Shown here one piece after another: positions 1 to 6,023 of a stretch of DNA of 8,911 bases (its first letter is position 1; each line of letters opens with the position of its first letter). Position numbers and translations under genes: made by a program. Below the pieces are notes generated by a model that saw only the letters and a list, made by a program, of their open reading frames with translations, was not told the origin of the DNA and did no database searches. Source of the DNA: an uncultured Collinsella sp. (GTDB lineage Bacteria; Actinomycetota; Coriobacteriia; Coriobacteriales; Coriobacteriaceae); NCBI GenBank assembly GCA_958424475.1, contig CATZTY010000026.1, positions 1 through 8,911 on the forward strand. Reading direction: 5' to 3'.

Positions 1-22
1 GACGATGTTGATCGACGTGTAG

Positions 23-826
23 GTGCGGCCGGTCAGCGACGCCATCTCCGAGATCGCCAAGAAGCACGGTCTGCCGGTTGTCGTCGACAACACCTTCGGC
101 ACCCCGTATCTGCTCCGTCCGCTGGAGCATGGTGCCAATATCGTCGTCCACTCCGCAACCAAGTTCATCGGCGGCCACGGCACCTCGCTGGGCGGTGTGA
201 TCGTCGACGGCGGTAACTTCGATTGGAAGGCGAGCGGAAAGTACGCCCAGATTGCTGAGCCCAACCCCTCCTACCACGGTGTCTCGTTTGCCGAGGCTGC
301 CGGTCCCGCCGCCTTTGCAACCTATGTCCGCGCTATCCTGCTGCGTGACGAGGGCGCTTGCATCAGTCCGTTCAACGCCTGGGTCCTGCTCCAGGGCACC
401 GAGACTCTGTCGCTGCGCGTTGACCGTCATGTCGAGAACACCAAGAAGGTCGTCGAGTTCCTGGCTGGTGACAGCCACGTCGCCAAGGTGAACCACCCGA
501 GCCTGCCTGAGCACCCCGATCACGAGCTCTATCAGAAGTACTTCCCCCGTGGCGGTGCCTCGATCTTTACCTTTGAGATTAAGGGTGGCCAGGAGGCAGC
601 TTGGAAGTTCATCGATCATCTGCAGGTGTTCTCGCTGCTCGCCAACGTGGCCGACGTCAAGTCGCTCGTCGTGCACCCGGCTACCACCACGCACTCCCAG
701 CTCTCTGCCGAGGAGCTCGCCGAGCAGAACATCACGCCCTCCACGATCCGTCTTTCCATCGGTACCGAGAACGCCGAGGATATCATTTGGGATCTGAAGC
801 AGGCCTTCGCCGCGCTGGACGAGTAA
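23..826 (+). CDS. metY: O-acetylhomoserine sulfhydrylase (Cys/Met metabolism PLP enzyme), 5' incomplete or interrupted
   Basis: This is the C-terminal 60% or so of a cytosolic PLP enzyme that makes homocysteine (or methionine) from O-acetylhomoserine and sulfide (or methanethiol). Family members have about 430 residues; 267 are readable here. The PLP-binding lysine is in [11 protein letters not shown] (Lys47 in this numbering, codon 161-163), preceded by the cofactor-contacting VVDNTF. Further family marks are [20 protein letters not shown] and [12 protein letters not shown] near the C terminus. The first GTG at 23 is only the first start after an in-frame TAG at 20-22. It has no ribosome binding site, so it is not believed to be the true start. 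The frame is open again from base 2 to 19. Either the gene is a pseudogene or the first bases are an assembly-end error. The metY choice over metB/metC rests on the C-terminal motifs and is fairly secure. A terminator follows the stop codon. Confidence 0.82.
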   Translation: MRPVSDAISEIAKKHGLPVVVDNTFGTPYLLRPLEHGANIVVHSATKFIGGHGTSLGGVIVDGGNFDWKASGKYAQIAEPNPSYHGVSFAEAAGPAAFATYVRAILLRDEGACISPFNAWVLLQGTETLSLRVDRHVENTKKVVEFLAGDSHVAKVNHPSLPEHPDHELYQKYFPRGGASIFTFEIKGGQEAAWKFIDHLQVFSLLANVADVKSLVVHPATTTHSQLSAEELAEQNITPSTIRLSIGTENAEDIIWDLKQAFAALDE

Positions 827-886
827 GGCGACTTGTGCAAGGACCCCTTGCGACTCGATAGGTATAACTGCATAAAATGCCTGCTC

Positions 887-930
887 AAGGCGCCTGTGCG
901 AACAATGGTTGCACAGGCGCCTTATTTGCA
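887..930 (+). terminator. Rho-independent-type terminator after the sulfhydrylase gene
   Basis: A perfect 13-bp inverted repeat (AAGGCGCCTGTGC at 887-899, GCACAGGCGCCTT at 911-923) encloses an 11-nt loop and is followed by TATTTGC. It lies 60 nt after the metY stop codon. The T-tract is short, but the stem is long and GC-rich. Confidence 0.75.
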
Positions 931-1067
931 TAGAGAGGGTGCAAAAACAGGGTTTTTGACACGCTTTATGCATTCGAGTTGTGGAAAACTCCTGTTGAGA
1001 GGATGTGAGTTTTACGCAATTGACGTGCGCCTTTTAAGTAAAACCGCAGGTCGCGATTTGCTCGGGG

Positions 1068-1073
1068 TACTAT
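1068..1073 (+). promoter_or_regulatory. Possible -10 element (TACTAT) for the secreted-protein gene, in a 312-base gap
   Basis: TACTAT lies 65 nt upstream of the start at 1139 and is the best -10-like hexamer in the gap 827-1138. No matching -35 sits 16-18 nt upstream, so support is weak. The rest of the gap holds the metY terminator (887-923) and a short inverted repeat, AAAACTC (985-991) with GAGTTTT (1007-1013). TTGACA at 956-961 and TTGACG at 1020-1025 have no partner -10 at proper spacing. No coding sequence is seen in the gap. Confidence 0.22.
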
Positions 1074-1138
1074 GCAGCGCGATCGAATCACACGCAGCTC
1101 AAACGCAGCAAAAACGCACTACGGAGGTTTCCAGCTAC

Positions 1139-1912
1139 ATGAGGATTGATTCACGAAAACCGAAAACCGCCGCCCTTTCCGCCGCTCTGACCGTGGCACT
1201 TTTGGCGGGCGCCGGTGCAACTGATGCCCACGCCGCAACACTGTCCGATACGGTTGGATCTACTCCGTCCGAGACGACGCTGGTGCAGCCCGTTGACTAT
1301 CGTGGCGATGGTTATGGTTCCATGCAGGAGTGGAACGCCTCGATGGAGGCCAAGCGCGATTCCCTGGAGATGCGCGCTCAGATCATCATGAATATGTATG
1401 GCGACTATGCCACCGATGACGAGCGCGCTGTGCTGCAGGGCTGCATCGACGGTGCGGGTAGCCTGTTGACGATGGGGGAGGTCGACGCCAAGTCGACCGA
1501 GCTCGATGAGCTGCGCGCTGCGCTTGAGGATGCCAAGTGCGAAGCGCTCGAGGCTGCCGCCGAGGCGGAGGCTGCCGAGGCCGCCCAGGCTTCGTACTAC
1601 AACGCCGGTTATACTCCGCCTTACGCGTCTGCCGCGTCCTACGCGAACGGATCGGGCCTGACGCGCTCTGCGGGTGTCAATAACTACAACGGGCGCCGCG
1701 AGACCTATTACAGCAGCAATGTGCTTTATCACTATCGCACGGGCGAATGGACTCAGGATTCTGAGGGCTTCTGGCGCGATTCCGACGGCTATTACGTTGT
1801 TGCCGCGGGCGATATGGCCCAGGGCTCGACCTTTACGGGCTCCAAGGGTGATTGCAAGGTCTATGACTCCGGCTGCGCTGCCGGAACCACCGACTACTAC
1901 ACCGGTTGGTAA
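1139..1912 (+). CDS. Secreted protein with helical middle region and C-terminal 3D/RlpA-like domain
   Basis: 257 residues. The start is ATG 1139 because GGAGG (1123-1127) stands 11 nt upstream and the protein then begins with a clean signal peptide. That peptide has a basic n-region (RIDSRKPK), a hydrophobic stretch at about 11-27 and a likely signal peptidase I site after AHA (residue 32). The open frame runs back to 833 but is not expected to be translated there. Residues 62-150 are predicted helical, charged and Ala/Glu-rich (coiled-coil-like at about 118-150). A Tyr/Ala/Gly/Ser linker follows to about 178. Residues 179-257 contain YNGRRETYYSS, GYYVVAAGDMAQGSTF and VYDSGCAAGTTDYY. This order (beta strand, xxGT turn, D-x-G, then a late Asp) matches the double-psi beta-barrel of 3D-domain/RlpA-like cell-wall proteins. 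A role at the cell wall is inferred and no enzymatic activity is shown. Cys239 and Cys246 flank the Asp motif and could pair. Confidence 0.8.
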   Translation: MRIDSRKPKTAALSAALTVALLAGAGATDAHAATLSDTVGSTPSETTLVQPVDYRGDGYGSMQEWNASMEAKRDSLEMRAQIIMNMYGDYATDDERAVLQGCIDGAGSLLTMGEVDAKSTELDELRAALEDAKCEALEAAAEAEAAEAAQASYYNAGYTPPYASAASYANGSGLTRSAGVNNYNGRRETYYSSNVLYHYRTGEWTQDSEGFWRDSDGYYVVAAGDMAQGSTFTGSKGDCKVYDSGCAAGTTDYYTGW

Positions 1913-1943
1913 TCTGCCATAAGCAAAATAGGCACATGATGGG

Positions 1944-1991
1944 CGGGCGTCTTTACTGAGCTTTTAGGCAACGTAAAGCCGCCCGTTCTTT
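1944..1991 (+). terminator. Terminator after the secreted-protein gene
   Basis: CGGGCG (1944-1949) pairs with CGCCCG (1980-1985) and CTTTAC (1951-1956) with GTAAAG (1973-1978), separated by one T/C mismatch. The T-rich TTCTTT follows at 1986-1991. An outer GCACAT (1932-1937) / ATGTGC (1992-1997) pairing is also possible and would enclose the T-tract. The structure starts 31 nt after the stop codon. Confidence 0.72.
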
Positions 1992-2101
1992 ATGTGCGTT
2001 CGAGTTAACAGAGCCCTTACCGTGGCGGTACGCTGGGCGTATGGATGCGGGGCACACTAGTTCATGAGAAATAAGGTCTTTCTCGTGGAGGAAGTGGTCT
2101 T

Positions 2102-2308
2102 GTGAACGCTCGAGATATCGCCGTTGCCGCCATTGCATTGACGCTTGGTTGCCTTGGTCCTACGGCCGCGCTCGTCGCAGGTGTGCAGGGGTCTTGTGGG
2201 GCTGCCTCTATTGTGGTCGGCGCGCTGATCGCGGCCACGCTGCTGGGAAGCGCAGGCGTGGTTCTTTGCCGCGACGATGAGGACGAGGTGCCGGGGTCGC
2301 AACGCTAA
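2102..2308 (+). CDS. Small two-helix membrane protein of unknown function
   Basis: 68 residues. The start is GTG 2102, set by GGAGG at 2087-2091, 10 nt upstream. Two hydrophobic segments (about residues 6-27 and 33-55) are joined by a short Gly/Ser/Cys turn, and the C-terminal tail is acidic (RDDEDE). This predicts a hairpin membrane protein with a charged tail. I do not recognise a family. A possible but weak promoter is TTAACA (2005-2010), 18 nt before TACGCT (2029-2034). The frame ends 41 nt before a strong terminator, so it looks like a single-gene transcript. That bracketing by a good ribosome binding site and a terminator is the main reason to call it real. It has no functional link to its neighbours that I can see. 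Confidence 0.62.
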   Translation: MNARDIAVAAIALTLGCLGPTAALVAGVQGSCGAASIVVGALIAATLLGSAGVVLCRDDEDEVPGSQR

Positions 2309-2349
2309 CTGTTGTGAGATCGGCCGCCGGTCATAGACGAAGATGAAGG

Positions 2350-2384
2350 CCGCCGCAGGGGAAAGGTTCCCTTGCGGCGGTTTT
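2350..2384 (+). terminator. Strong terminator after the small membrane protein gene
   Basis: A 14-bp stem pairs 2350-2363 with 2367-2380 (one G.T pair) and has a 3-nt loop. It includes CCGCCGCA / TGCGGCGG and is followed by TTTTGCTGTT. It may also help stop the convergent minus-strand reductase transcript, whose stop codon is at 2418-2420, but the minus-strand side has no T-run. Confidence 0.85.
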
Positions 2385-2417
2385 GCTGTTAAGGCTGTTG
2401 AATGCGGCGCGTCGGCG

Positions 2418-3332
2418 CTACCAGCTTTTCTCGATATCGCGGATGCGCCGATAGAGCCACTCGTTTTGCGGTGCCTGGATATCGTGTTTGGCTGCGAGGC
2501 GGCAGATGGTGCCCGCGAACTCATCAACCTCGGTTTTGCGCCTTGCGATGCGGTCTTGAGCCATCGAGGGCATACCGGCGGGGTCGATTCCCTCGATGAG
2601 GTGCACCATTTGCGTCAGATCTGCCTCGGTCAGCTCAACGTCCTCGGCGTTGGCAACCGCAAGCGTCTCGCGCATGGCGGAGACAAAACAGCGGCGCTGC
2701 TCGGAGCCCGGCTCCGTGGCGCTTCCGTAGGTCCCGCCGTAGGCCATGCAGGTCTGGTTGATGCCGTCGTTGAGCATGAGTTTGGCCCACATGCGGTGGG
2801 CGATGTCGTCCTCGACGGTATGGGCGATGCCGCAGCGCGTATAGAGCTCGTCGATAGCGGCGACGGTCGCGGGGTCCGTGCCGGCCGCCGCGCCAAAGCG
2901 GATCTCGCCCGCATTGGTAAAGGTGAGCGCGCCGTTGAGGAACACGGCGTCCATGCCCTGGCAGATACCAAGAACGGTATGCTCCCAGCCAAAGCGTTCG
3001 GCAATCTTTTGCTCGCTCGTAATGCCGTTGCATAGCGAGGCGATGAGCGTGTTGGGTCCCACGACGCGCTCCATAGTCTTGAGTGCTTGGTCGAGACCGG
3101 TGGTCTTGACTGTCAGGATGACCAGATCGGCGGGCGTCGCCTCGCTGGCGCGGACGGACGTGAGATCGCAGGGCTTGCCGTTGACAGTGAGCGCATCGCC
3201 CGCGTGACGCTCAAAACGGGTGTCATCCATAACGTATTCGACGGCGTCATTGCCGAGGGCCCTGGCAATCATGCTGCCGTAGAGCAGGCCGACGCCGCCC
3301 TTGCCGATAAAAGCGACCTTGTTGATCTGCAT
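2418..3332 (-). CDS. 2-dehydropantoate 2-reductase (ApbA/PanE family)
   Basis: 304 residues, the usual length for the family, whose type member reduces ketopantoate to pantoate with NADPH in pantothenate/CoA synthesis. ATG at 3330-3332 is chosen because GGGGAG (3342-3347, minus strand) is 9 nt upstream. The first in-frame ATG (3339-3341) abuts that sequence and is too close. Residues 5-15 form the N-terminal Rossmann loop with GKGGVG (10-15), a variant of the usual GxGxxG. Asn102 in SLCNGI, Lys184 in MWAKLMLN, Asn188, and Ser256/Asp260/Glu268 in SMAQDRIARRKTEVDEF match the known substrate and catalytic positions. No other pantothenate gene is nearby, so the substrate is not proven; many family members act on other 2-keto acids. 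It is transcribed divergently from the aldo/keto reductase and faces the small membrane protein gene. Confidence 0.88.
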   Translation of the reverse strand: MQINKVAFIGKGGVGLLYGSMIARALGNDAVEYVMDDTRFERHAGDALTVNGKPCDLTSVRASEATPADLVILTVKTTGLDQALKTMERVVGPNTLIASLCNGITSEQKIAERFGWEHTVLGICQGMDAVFLNGALTFTNAGEIRFGAAAGTDPATVAAIDELYTRCGIAHTVEDDIAHRMWAKLMLNDGINQTCMAYGGTYGSATEPGSEQRRCFVSAMRETLAVANAEDVELTEADLTQMVHLIEGIDPAGMPSMAQDRIARRKTEVDEFAGTICRLAAKHDIQAPQNEWLYRRIRDIEKSW

Positions 3333-3351
3333 GTGAATCATCTCCCCATGT

Positions 3352-3377
3352 AAAAGGCGCCCGCGTAAGGGGCGCCT
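3352..3377 (-). promoter_or_regulatory. Terminator-like hairpin in the leader of the ketopantoate reductase gene
   Basis: On the minus strand, AGGCGCCC pairs perfectly with GGGCGCCT (8 bp, 7-nt loop) and is followed directly by TTT and then ACATGGGGAG, the ribosome binding site. The layout is an intrinsic-terminator shape placed within 30 nt of the start codon. It could be a leader attenuator or a 5'-protective hairpin. It could also end an antisense or upstream transcript. Confidence 0.5.
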
Positions 3378-3382
3378 GATGG

Positions 3383-3388
3383 ATTGTA
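3383..3388 (-). promoter_or_regulatory. Possible -10 element (TACAAT) for the ketopantoate reductase gene
   Basis: On the minus strand this reads TACAAT, 5 of 6 matches to TATAAT, but no -35 is seen at 16-18 nt. A start 6-8 nt downstream would place the leader hairpin (3355-3377) at the very 5' end of the mRNA. Confidence 0.3.
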
Positions 3389-3425
3389 TGCTGCCAGGGT
3401 GATTGGTGGGTGCGCGGGGCGGCTG

Positions 3426-3494
3426 TTATAAAAAAGAAACGTTTGCCTGGACGCTACGCTGCAGGGCAGACCGCAAAGACATGCGCGTGGTCAT
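3426..3494 (-). CDS. Possible 22-codon leader ORF upstream of the ketopantoate reductase gene
   Basis: ATG at 3492-3494 (minus strand) is preceded at 6 nt by AAAGGAG (3501-3507), one of the best ribosome binding sites in the window. The frame ends in TAA at 3426-3428. The peptide would start MTTRMSLR and end ANVSFL, with three Arg, four Ser and no run of one amino acid. It has no signal peptide or membrane segment. It lies 94 nt upstream of the reductase start and before the terminator-like leader hairpin, as a leader peptide would. The only support is the ribosome binding site and position; chance is quite possible. Confidence 0.25.
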   Translation of the reverse strand: MTTRMSLRSALQRSVQANVSFL

Positions 3495-3520
3495 GCCCGG
3501 CTCCTTTCATCGGGCTTTTT
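3495..3520 (+). terminator. Short hairpin with T-run in the divergent gap
   Basis: GCCCG (3495-3499) and CGGGC (3511-3515) flank an 11-nt loop, and TTTTT follows on the + strand. No + strand gene ends here, so there is no obvious transcript to stop. On the minus strand the loop carries the AAAGGAG ribosome binding site of the possible leader ORF, and its ATG directly follows the stem. Confidence 0.35.
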
Positions 3521-3540
3521 GCTGATGTTAAAGCGGTGCC

Positions 3541-3570
3541 GTGACGGCTCGATTTCTGCTGCGTTACGAT
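3541..3570 (+). promoter_or_regulatory. Candidate promoter of the aldo/keto reductase gene
   Basis: GTGACG (3541-3546) and TACGAT (3565-3570) are 18 nt apart, each matching 4 of 6 sigma-70 consensus bases. They lie about 90 nt before the chosen GTG start at 3658. This is weak, but it is the best pair seen in the region. Confidence 0.3.
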
Positions 3571-3657
3571 ACGTTCTCGATTGCGATTCCACGATGTTTC
3601 GGCTGCGTGACCATTGTGTTTCGCCTTGCCGGGGCGCTGATGGCGAAGGGAGGGGCC

Positions 3658-4848
3658 GTGCAATACCGTGTTGACCCCAAAAGTGGTAACCGAATATCCG
3701 CTCTGGGTCTGGGCTGCATGAGGTTTCCCGGTGCGCCGGGACACCCCGATGCGAAGACCGCCGACGCTATCATCTCCCGTGCGGTGGAGCAGGGGATTAA
3801 CTACCTGGACACGGCCTATCTCTATCCCGGCAACGAGGCGTGCATGGGCGCTTCGCTTGAACGATTGGGGCTGCGTGACCGGGTGTTGCTGGCGACCAAG
3901 TTGCCGCATGCTTCGTGCAAGTGTGCGGAGGATTTCGACCGGTTCTTCGATGAGCAATTGCGCCGCCTGCGGACCGACCATATCGACTATTACCTCATGC
4001 ACAACATTACCTCGCCCGCCCAGTGGGAACGTGTGGTGGCGTTGGGCATCGAGGACTGGATTGCGCGCCAAAAGGCTTCGGGGCGCATTCGCCAGATCGG
4101 TTTTTCGTACCACGGCAGTGCGGCGGACTTCCTCACGATGCTCGATGCGTATGTGTGGGACTTTTGCCAGATCCAGTACAACTACGCTGGAGAGCGATAT
4201 CAGGCGGGAACGGCGGGGCTCATGGCCGCCGCCGAGCGAGGTCTCGCGGTGTTTGTGATGGAGCCGCTTTTGGGCGGACGCTTGGCAGGCAAATTGCCTC
4301 CGCGGGCGCGCGCTGTTCTCGATGGTGCATGCGATCGGCATTTGCATACGCCTGCCGCTTGGGGGCTCTCGTGGGTGTGGAATCATCCCCAGGTGACCAT
4401 GTTGCTTTCTGGTATGACCGATACCGCGCAAGTGGACGAGAATTCGTCACTGGCAGACCTCGCGTTGCCGAATTCGATGACGGCCAACCAGCTCGACACG
4501 ATTGCGCGCGTGTTGATGGAGTTTGAGAAATCGAACCGTGTGCCCTGCACGGGATGCGGCTACTGCATGCCATGTCCCAAGGGTATTAACATTCCCGGCT
4601 GCTTTGCCGCTTACAACGCGAGCTACGCGCACAGCTGGTTTACGGGGCTGTCTCAATACTTTACGGCGAGCGCGGTGCGCACGAGCGAGCCCAAGCTGGT
4701 GAGCAATTGCGTCAAGTGCGGTAAATGCGCACGTCACTGCCCGCAGCACATCGATATTCCCGAGCGTCTCGATGACGTGCGCCGACGTTTCCAGCCTGGC
4801 CCCGTAACGGCTGTGCTTAAAGCCTTCCGCACAACGCGCTCCTCATGA
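3658..4848 (+). CDS. Aldo/keto reductase with C-terminal two-[4Fe-4S] ferredoxin domain
   Basis: 396 residues. The start is GTG 3658, which gives the usual family opening (MQYRVDPKSGNRISALGLGCMR) after GGGAGG at 3648-3653, 4 nt upstream. The open frame extends back to 3541, and ATG 3640 is an alternative. Residues 1-270 form the TIM-barrel reductase, with the catalytic tetrad Asp51, Tyr56, Lys81 and His115. Residues 290-370 carry two cysteine sets: C297-C300-C303-C306-P, followed by KGINIPGCFAAYN, and C351-C354-C357-C361-P. These are expected to bind two [4Fe-4S] clusters. Such ferredoxin-fused reductases are common in anaerobes; the substrate is usually unknown, and electron transfer through the clusters is inferred. 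The stop codon at 4846-4848 is immediately followed by structured element copy A, then by the Gfo/Idh/MocA gene. This suggests a co-oriented cluster of redox genes. Confidence 0.9.
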   Translation: MQYRVDPKSGNRISALGLGCMRFPGAPGHPDAKTADAIISRAVEQGINYLDTAYLYPGNEACMGASLERLGLRDRVLLATKLPHASCKCAEDFDRFFDEQLRRLRTDHIDYYLMHNITSPAQWERVVALGIEDWIARQKASGRIRQIGFSYHGSAADFLTMLDAYVWDFCQIQYNYAGERYQAGTAGLMAAAERGLAVFVMEPLLGGRLAGKLPPRARAVLDGACDRHLHTPAAWGLSWVWNHPQVTMLLSGMTDTAQVDENSSLADLALPNSMTANQLDTIARVLMEFEKSNRVPCTGCGYCMPCPKGINIPGCFAAYNASYAHSWFTGLSQYFTASAVRTSEPKLVSNCVKCGKCARHCPQHIDIPERLDDVRRRFQPGPVTAVLKAFRTTRSS

Positions 4849-4849
4849 T

Positions 4850-4933
4850 CCTTTTATATCTTGTGATGGAATAGTTCCTGTTTACGGCAGAATAGGGCAA
4901 CAGCAGGAACTATTTCGCCGCAACTAATGGGAG
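4850..4933 (+). repeat. Structured intergenic element, copy A (22-position stem, conserved 19-nt loop)
   Basis: The stem pairs 4861-4882 with 4902-4923, with one A/C mismatch (4866/4918) and four G.T pairs. The loop is 4883-4901 (TACGGCAGAATAGGGCAAC). The flanks are CCTTTTATATC upstream (4850-4860) and CTAATGGGAG downstream (4924-4933), whose GGGAG is the ribosome binding site of the next gene. Copy B at 6018-6102 has the same geometry, a loop identical at 15 of 19 positions, and stem changes that preserve pairing. It is not a terminator, because no T-run follows the stem. It begins one base after the stop codon of the aldo/keto reductase. Function is unknown: a cis-acting RNA leader or a palindromic repeat family. 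Confidence 0.8.
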
Positions 4934-4939
4934 ACTATC

Positions 4940-5959
4940 GTGGGTGACCGAGGTTTACGTAATGATTCGCGTGAGGTTCGTTGGGGCATTTTGGGCGCCG
5001 GGCACATTTCTCATCGATTTGCATCGTCGCTCAAGAAGGTCGACGGGGCACGGCTGGTGGCTGCGGCCGGCCGCACTCCTGCACATGTCGAGGAATTTTG
5101 CCGAGTGTTTTCGATCGATGCTGCGCATGGCCATGTCTCGGTCGACGATAACGGCAATGCGGCTTATGACGCGCTGATTGCCGACCCCGATGTCGATGCA
5201 ATCTACTTGGCTCTTCCGCATGGCATGCATACGCGTTGGGCCTGTCGCGCGCTGCGCGCCGGAAAGGCCGTGCTGTGCGAAAAGCCGGCCGTTTTGAGTG
5301 AGGAAGAGGCTCTCTCGATTGCCTCCACCTCTCGTGAGCGCGGCGTGCTGTTTATGGAGGCGATGAAGAATCGGTTTTGCCCGATGCACGCTCGCGTGAA
5401 AGACTTGCTTGCGTCGGGTGAGCTTGGCCGTATTGTCTCGATTGAAAGCGTACAAAAGCTCGATTACGGCGAGCCTCCTTCGGGCTATCTGCTTGATTCG
5501 TTGCAGGGCGGCTGTCTATATGACATGGGCTGCTATGCGGTCGGTTGGTTTGAGGATTTGCTCGCGGGCGCGTGCGAGGTTTCATCCCGTGAAGTTCGCT
5601 GGCGTGACGTATCAGGCGGCCGCGTCGATTGGGCCGACGAGATCCGTATGAGCGTCGGCGGTATACCCATTCATATGGTGTGCGACGGCAAAGCAACATA
5701 TGAAAGCCGCTTAACGATTGTCTGTGAGCGAGGCTCGTTGGAAATCGAGCGTCTCCATCGCCCCGAGCTCGCCCATGTGAAGTATTCCGACGGTCGAACG
5801 CTCGAAATAAATGCCCCGTTTGAGATCGATGATTTCTACGGCGAAATCCAGCATGCGACCCAGCTCATCCGGGCGGGGAAACTCGAGAGTCCCGTCATGC
5901 CCCTTGCCGCCACGCAGCGCTGCGCGCGCATTATCGATGCGATTCGCTTTAAACTTTAG
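4940..5959 (+). CDS. Gfo/Idh/MocA family NAD(P)-dependent oxidoreductase
   Basis: 339 residues, normal length for the family. The start is GTG 4940, with GGGAG (4929-4933) 6 nt upstream. The N-terminal Rossmann fold opens with VRWGILGAGHISHRFA (GAG at 19-21). The LPHGMH motif is at 92-97 and the family's CEKP motif, with Lys115, at 113-116. FMEAMKNRF (138-146) and GGCLYDMGCY (190-199) resemble the dihydrodiol dehydrogenase-like branch, which oxidises or reduces sugars, diols or related polyols in the cytosol. Asp195 is the expected conserved acidic residue of the C-terminal domain. The actual substrate cannot be read from sequence. The ribosome binding site lies in the tail of structured element A, so translation or mRNA stability may depend on that element. 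It probably forms a redox cluster with the preceding ferredoxin-type aldo/keto reductase. Confidence 0.9.
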   Translation: MGDRGLRNDSREVRWGILGAGHISHRFASSLKKVDGARLVAAAGRTPAHVEEFCRVFSIDAAHGHVSVDDNGNAAYDALIADPDVDAIYLALPHGMHTRWACRALRAGKAVLCEKPAVLSEEEALSIASTSRERGVLFMEAMKNRFCPMHARVKDLLASGELGRIVSIESVQKLDYGEPPSGYLLDSLQGGCLYDMGCYAVGWFEDLLAGACEVSSREVRWRDVSGGRVDWADEIRMSVGGIPIHMVCDGKATYESRLTIVCERGSLEIERLHRPELAHVKYSDGRTLEINAPFEIDDFYGEIQHATQLIRAGKLESPVMPLAATQRCARIIDAIRFKL

Positions 5960-5965
5960 TGCGTG

Positions 5966-6023
5966 GGGGCATGGCGCCAGCGCCTGGAATGCCTTGGAGG
6001 CCTTTGCCCCTGATGCCCCTTTT
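5966..6023 (+). terminator. Possible branched terminator after the Gfo/Idh/MocA gene
   Basis: GGGGCAT (5966-5972) can pair with ATGCCCC (6013-6019), followed by TTTT (6020-6023). Two small hairpins fit inside: GGCG/CGCC at 5973-5984 and GCCT/AGGC at 5991-6001. The long interior makes it less certain than a simple stem-loop. The T-run is shared with the first bases of structured element copy B. Confidence 0.4.

Noticed and set aside
833..1138. N-terminal extension of the secreted protein to TTG 833
   Set aside because: It would run through the metY terminator and bury the signal peptide; ATG 1139 has a ribosome binding site.
1151..1732. 193-codon minus-strand frame opposite the secreted protein
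   Set aside because: Composition is the mirror of the Ala/Glu-rich helix; the + strand has a signal peptide, ribosome binding site and domain motifs.
1916..1936. CAAAATAGGCAC near 1924, resembling the loop of element B, as a third copy
   Set aside because: No flanking stem of the required length, and the flanks do not match the two true copies.
965..2006. Short similarity between 965-980 (TTTATGCATTCGAGTT) and 1989-2006 (TTTATGTGCGTTCGAGTT)
   Set aside because: Only 16 shared bases with a 2-base gap, no common structure or position; probably chance.
2343..3035. 230-codon + strand frame opposite the ketopantoate reductase
   Set aside because: It begins at the terminator hairpin and mirrors a gene with full family motifs; no motif of its own.
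3454..4431. 325-codon minus-strand frame opposite the aldo/keto reductase
   Set aside because: Arg/His-rich shadow of a gene with complete catalytic tetrad and cluster cysteines.
4861..4923. Element A as a rho-independent terminator of the aldo/keto reductase
   Set aside because: No T-run follows the right arm; the sequence goes straight into a ribosome binding site.
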